Below, in pieces: positions 59,971 to 64,000 of a DNA stretch of 64,000 bases. The notes beneath the pieces were generated by a model, which was not told the DNA's origin, did not search any database, and saw only the letters and a list, made by a program, of their open reading frames with translations. Source of the DNA: Pohlia nutans (taxonomy: Eukaryota; Streptophyta; Bryopsida; Bryales; Mniaceae); contig CM040093.1 of the NCBI GenBank assembly GCA_022496805.1, forward strand, positions 14,734,213 to 14,798,212, given 5' to 3'. Each line of letters starts with the position of its first letter. Position 1 is the stretch's first letter. The translations under genes were made by a program, and so were the position numbers.

Positions 59971-60060
59971 AACACAATAAACACAACAATTGTAAACTTA
60001 CAAATGTCGCAACACTACATATAAATAGCACCACCTACACCGCCTAATACAAAAGTTTAA

Positions 60061-60687
60061 AAAAGCACAAAATGGAACAAACTAATATACCCACCATATA
60101 TCAACCCACAAAACATAGACATAATACCACTACCAAACTACGAAATAAACACTACATTAAAATTTCCACCTCAATATAGCTATTACACAGATGGATCCTT
60201 TGTATCACCAAAAGAAGATAACAATGGACATTGGAAAAAAGAAAAAGCAGGATACAGGATCTATAACCCAACTAAACCAGAAGCTCAAATATCTAAAAGA
60301 TTACCTGGATTACAAACATGTTTCAGAGTAGAACTAATGGCCATACATGAAACACTTTCACTGATCACCACCAAATATATAAATGAACCTGCACATATCT
60401 TTACAGATTGTCTCAACTGCATACATGTACTAAACACACAACTAAAACACCCAACCCAACAGAACAACCACGCTGATAAAACCATATTAAAAGAAATGGT
60501 AGAAATGCTAAAAAAACGTACACAACCCACCACAATATACAAAGTTAAAGCACACGCTAAAATTGAAGGAAACGAACAAGCAGACCAACTAGCAAAAAAT
60601 GGTACCACAAAAAGAGACTACCAATTTGCTGCCAAACCACATGAATTCGCACACACTACACCCTATTACTTCCAAAAAGACACATGA
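60061..60687 (+). pseudogene. LINE ORF2, part c: RNase H domain
   Basis: The frame opens after TAA at about 60,058-60,060 and stops at TGA 60,685-60,687, which probably derives from CGA. All four catalytic acids are visible: YYTDGSF, FRVELMAIHE, HIFTDCLNC and AHAKIEGNEQADQLA. It would degrade element RNA in RNA-DNA hybrids. The following frame is the same, so this is one coding region with the zinc-knuckle part. Confidence 0.85.
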
Positions 60688-61638
60688 CCCGGTCGTAACA
60701 AAAGACCTGACAAAGGACCAGTTAGATGTCTGGATGAATACATAAAGAAATATGACCGAGAAAATAATCTAGAAATATTGGCAGAAGACTTCCCCAACAT
60801 CAACAAATGGACCATGAACCCCATCATAGATAACGAAATATCCAAAGATTTTTGGAATAACCCAGAAATAACAGATTCACAGAAAACAAGCATACTAAAA
60901 TTTAGAACCGGCCAATACATGGGAAACGCAAGAAAACAATTAATTTTCGGTATACAAAGATTCCCCCCAAAAACATGTCCCATTTGTAACTCACAAGATG
61001 CAGACACATGGCTACATGTACTCTTATTCTGCAAACAACACCATATACACGCACTAAGAACCAAAAGACACAACAAAGCAGTTTGGGAAATAAGAAAACT
61101 AATACTATCCTCGAATAAATCAAGATGCTACGCTCTCATGAATGCGGGCACATTTAATAATAACCCACAAGAAAACACAGTTCCTCCATGGCTATTACCA
61201 TGTACTTGTGGTCAACAAAGATGTCAATGTAATGCCAGATTCAAACCAGATATACTATGCATTAAAGGCCTCCCATACCAAAGTCCACCTCCATTAAATC
61301 TCGATGATAACCTAACCATACAATTTATAGAATTCACATACACAAACGACAGATTTTCACCAGAAACAATTGGCAAAAAAATTCTTAAATACCAACCTCT
61401 AATTAATAACATCATACAACAAGGTTGGAAAGTAGACCCAATCATAGTCATCACAGCTAGAGCTAGAGGAACCACACACGCCCCCTCAATGAAACAACTA
61501 GAAACAAAATTTAACATCTGCGAATCCTTCATAAAACACACATTTAAAGCAATAAACACCATTGCCATACAATATGCTGGATCAATCCTTTTACACAAAA
61601 GACGTATAGAAAATAATCAACCAATACCAACAGAATAG
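60688..61638 (+). pseudogene. LINE ORF2, part d: zinc knuckle and candidate PD-(D/E)XK nuclease
   Basis: The open frame runs to TAG 61,636-61,638. It contains RTGQYMGNARKQL and the knuckle CPICNSQDADTWLHVLLFC followed by KQHHIH, then CTCGQQRCQCNARF. The last 130 residues show KPDILCIKG, IEFTYTNDRF, KKILKYQPLI, GWKVDPIIVITARARG and a helical end. The order D (in KPD), E (in IEFT), K (in KYQ) fits a PD-(D/E)XK restriction-like fold, as in the RLE of R2-group and Dualen LINEs. These residues are kept in copy B. The family assignment is inference; the motif match is direct. Confidence 0.7.
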
Positions 61639-62143
61639 TGTACTAAAAGAGGGTAGTGGTGAAAACCACTGCTAGCCACTCTTTTCAAACACTAGCTCAA
61701 CACAAACACTTGTCTCAGGGGATAGGTAGGGCCGGTTGGTTGGTACAACTTTCCTGCCATGATAACTCACTAGCAGCACCAAACCATGTGTATTACACCA
61801 CTGCTCAAATGAGCCCAATAAGAATCGAACCCGGACCACATAAATGTGATACAACGCCCTTCACCAACCAACCTAAGAACTCATGACTTGGTGATAATAC
61901 TTAACTCAAATCATACCTTTATTCAAAACTAGTACCCAACCATTATTACTTTGTTACTGTATTATGTTATTGTTACTCTTCTCTGTTTCTGTTACTATAG
62001 TGTCCATCCTCGAAAGGGGAGAGTAGTATTGTCCCAATGTCCCCTTGTCCGGTGGGCACCAGGTCATTGACATTACAAACGGACACTTCATTCACGCCGG
62101 CCCTGAAATAGGGTCGGAGTTTCTATCTATCTATCTATCTATC
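61639..62143 (+). other. LINE 3' UTR and (TCTA)n tail
   Basis: The UTR carries GGTTGGTTGGT at about 61,735 and its complement ACCAACCAACC at about 61,864, which can pair. On the minus strand GGTCCGGGTTCGATTC (near 61,820) matches a pol III B box. The element ends in about five TCTA units (62,123-62,143), the priming tail. Confidence 0.75.
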
Positions 62144-62156
62144 TAGTTTCTCCATT
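62144..62156 (+). repeat. Target-site duplication, 3' side of the LINE
   Basis: TAGTTTCTCCATT, identical to 30,390-30,402. Its last eight bases are also the first eight of the left inverted-duplication arm. Confidence 0.85.
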
Positions 62157-62590
62157 CCCATAGCTTCCCATTCATGTGTGTAGGTTAACCCCTAACGAAC
62201 CCTTGAGTTCCATATATATGACCATTGTATATTTGCTCATACAATCCATCTTATGTATTGAAATACAAAAATGTATTCAAATACATTATGTACTGAAGTG
62301 AAAAATTGATCTCAAATAGGTTGGTGTAATGAAATACAACAACAATTATCTTAGTGTACTTGTTTTGCACATGATTGGATCTTAGAATATAATTTTATTT
62401 CATTTTTGTTCTTTCTTTCTTTCGTTCGTTCCTTTCTTTTTTCTTTCCATCTTCTCTTTTTCTTTTTCCTTTATTATCGGGCAACCGAAAGTGAGTTTCA
62501 TTGGCAAGCAGGACCCCAGATAATTAACCAGGGAACAAGGCCTGTTTTCATTGGGGATTTGAGAATGGCAAGTCAAGGCAGGGAGACGTG
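62149..62590 (+). repeat. Inverted duplication, left arm (442 bp)
   Basis: This segment is repeated in inverted orientation at 62,954-63,395 with the same length. I found no mismatch in the parts compared base by base. The open frames at 62,406-62,624 (plus) and 62,887-63,138 (minus) share a 60-residue peptide for this reason and are not genes. Confidence 0.95.
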
Positions 62591-62819
62591 CACTTGGCAA
62601 CTTGACATGGTACATACCAACTGAATTACGTACATAAGGGTATTACCATCCATTTAAGTAATCTGAACATCTTGGAGGACATTCAAAGTGTGTCACAAAT
62701 TCTTCAAAGAAACGTAAGTTTAGTGGACTTGAATCCAAGTGAAATCATATTCTTTCAATAAATTTGTAATTTCTATGAATTTTCAAAGTGGTTTGCCTTT
62801 AAAACACAAGACCGTCCCT

Positions 62820-62953
62820 ACACTACAAGGAGATCTGTGTCCTAATTGACAAAGTTTCGACAAAAATTTGTCAACTGCTCCGTCAATTAGGAGACCCTGA
62901 TTCGGTCACTTTGTTGACAAAAATTAGTCATTTCGTCTGTCAGTACGGACATA
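62820..62953 (+). mobile_element. Possible CACTA end fragment
   Basis: CACTACAAGGAGATCTGTG is followed by short inverted words (CCTAATTGAC/GTCAATTAGG and GACAAAAATTTGTC), as in the terminus of a CACTA-like MITE. No partner end is visible; the right arm of the inverted duplication begins immediately after. The call is tentative. Confidence 0.35.
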
Positions 62954-63395
62954 CACGTCTCCCTGCCTTGACTTGCCATTCTCAAATCCCCAATGAAAAC
63001 AGGCCTTGTTCCCTGGTTAATTATCTGGGGTCCTGCTTGCCAATGAAACTCACTTTCGGTTGCCCGATAATAAAGGAAAAAGAAAAAGAGAAGATGGAAA
63101 GAAAAAAGAAAGGAACGAACGAAAGAAAGAAAGAACAAAAATGAAATAAAATTATATTCTAAGATCCAATCATGTGCAAAACAAGTACACTAAGATAATT
63201 GTTGTTGTATTTCATTACACCAACCTATTTGAGATCAATTTTTCACTTCAGTACATAATGTATTTGAATACATTTTTGTATTTCAATACATAAGATGGAT
63301 TGTATGAGCAAATATACAATGGTCATATATATGGAACTCAAGGGTTCGTTAGGGGTTAACCTACACACATGAATGGGAAGCTATGGGAATGGAGA
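62954..63395 (-). repeat. Inverted duplication, right arm (442 bp)
   Basis: The arm is bounded by the direct microhomology ATACACGTC at 62,951-62,959 and again from about 63,395. That is the scar expected if the inverted copy was inserted by template switching at this word. Confidence 0.93.
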
Positions 63396-64000
63396 TACAC
63401 GTCAGATGCATGGCCGTCAAATCTCTTCGCCACGGTGGAATTCCTAGCCAGGTCAGCAGTCTACGTGTACAGTAGTTAGTTTTCGTGCACGGGTAAAAAC
63501 TTCCAGTGAGTTTCATGGATTTCGTGGAAGTTTCCTGGACTGGGTATATTATCATGTTTCTATTTTTGGCTGTTTTGAGTAGGTCCTCTCGTAGTTATTT
63601 CCTGTCCACGCCATGTGCATCATTGCATTTGTCTGCGCAGTAACAATTTTGGAGAAAAAAGGAGGTACTGAATTCTCTTTCTTGTGTGATGAGAATTTTG
63701 GGATAGCACCCAGCGGTAGCATGTAGAGCATCTCATTGCCGTAATGAGAGGTACATTGATGTAGCCGCCATTATTTTCATGCTGCAGTGATACTATACAC
63801 AACCTGCAATGGGCTAGGACTCGTACACATTGCAGAAAGAGAGACAATCCGAAAACCTACACTTCGGTTGTTGCGGTTGCTTGCACTATTTGAAATGGAA
63901 AGAGGTTTTCAGCAATGCATAACAAATCACTCCTCTTCTCGCACAGCTTGGCGAAAAGTGAAGCCCATTACCTTCCACTGAAACATTGGCAGCCTTCACC
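63396..64000. other. Unique sequence, no gene seen
   Basis: I find no family features in the short frames here (63,361-63,555, 63,620-63,847 and 63,787-63,981). Confidence 0.5.

Larger units (their letters stand above)
30403..62143 (+). mobile_element. Full-length RandI/Dualen-like LINE, with nested insertions
   Basis: The element runs from the 5' target duplication to a (TCTA)n tail. Subtracting the MITE plus CACTA (35,374-51,715) and the solo LTR plus its duplication (52,245-53,551) leaves about 14.1 kb. The order is 5' UTR, ORF1, repeat-rich spacer, ORF2 (2A-like site, APE endonuclease, reverse transcriptase, unassigned domain, RNase H, zinc knuckle, candidate PD-(D/E)XK nuclease), 3' UTR and tail. 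From the spacer onward the sense strand is very A-rich and G-poor, unlike all the neighbouring DNA. ORF1 has one stop and a frame overlap; ORF2 has several stops and frameshifts. This copy is therefore inactive. Confidence 0.8.

Noticed and set aside
62406..63138. Two identical short ORFs in opposite orientation
   Set aside because: They are the two arms of the inverted duplication read through a CTTT-rich tract; no protein features.

Overview
This window is nuclear DNA of a plant. The evidence is interstitial TTTAGGG repeats, GT-AG introns, an intact CACTA (En/Spm) DNA transposon with a TNP2 transposase, and plant-type solo LTRs. The LINE family resembles the RandI/Dualen elements of green algae, so a bryophyte, a charophyte or another streptophyte fits best. 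The species cannot be named from the sequence. No bacterial operon, organellar gene or ordinary housekeeping gene is visible.

Region 1 (about 0.7-28.4 kb) holds two divergent gene blocks and roughly 60 copies of a dispersed, GC-rich 20-bp palindrome. Its two perfect forms are CATCGGGGGATCCCCCGATG and CATGGGGCGATCGCCCCATG. The left block is on the minus strand: a DUF7869-type, transposase-like gene at 3,630-6,950 and a possible small ORF at 1,969-2,556. The right block is on the plus strand: a multi-exon protein of unknown function at about 18,985-24,007, a 26-residue-repeat protein at 24,094-25,554 and an FCP1/NLI-like HAD protein at 25,594-26,528. The palindromes lie in intergenic DNA, in introns and in frame inside exons. 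Fourteen copies form a regular 48-bp array directly 5' of the DUF7869 gene. I see none after 28.5 kb.

Between the two blocks lie long-TIR sequences (12,118-18,240). They enclose a 5'-truncated LINE copy, which in turn contains a 4-kb TGTCG...CGACA element with a long gag-like ORF.

Region 2 (30,403-62,143) is one full-length LINE bounded by a 13-bp target-site duplication (TAGTTTCTCCATT at 30,390 and 62,144) and ending in a (TCTA)n tail. Without its insertions it is about 14.1 kb. It carries ORF1 (32.1-34.5 kb), a repeat-rich spacer, and a decayed ORF2. ORF2 has a 2A-like site, an APE endonuclease, a reverse transcriptase, an unassigned domain, RNase H, a zinc knuckle and a C-terminal candidate PD-(D/E)XK nuclease. 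The spacer was hit by a small CACTA-like MITE (35,374-51,712, TSD GTC). That MITE was then hit by a 16.1-kb CACTA transposon (35,456-51,558, TSD AAA). A 1.3-kb solo LTR (52,245-53,546, TSD GAGAG) sits further along the spacer.

Region 3 (62.15-64 kb) contains a 442-bp inverted duplication with identical arms, apparently made through microhomology. Most coding regions here are decayed by stops or frameshifts. Boundaries come from reading the sequence by eye, without alignments or database searches.
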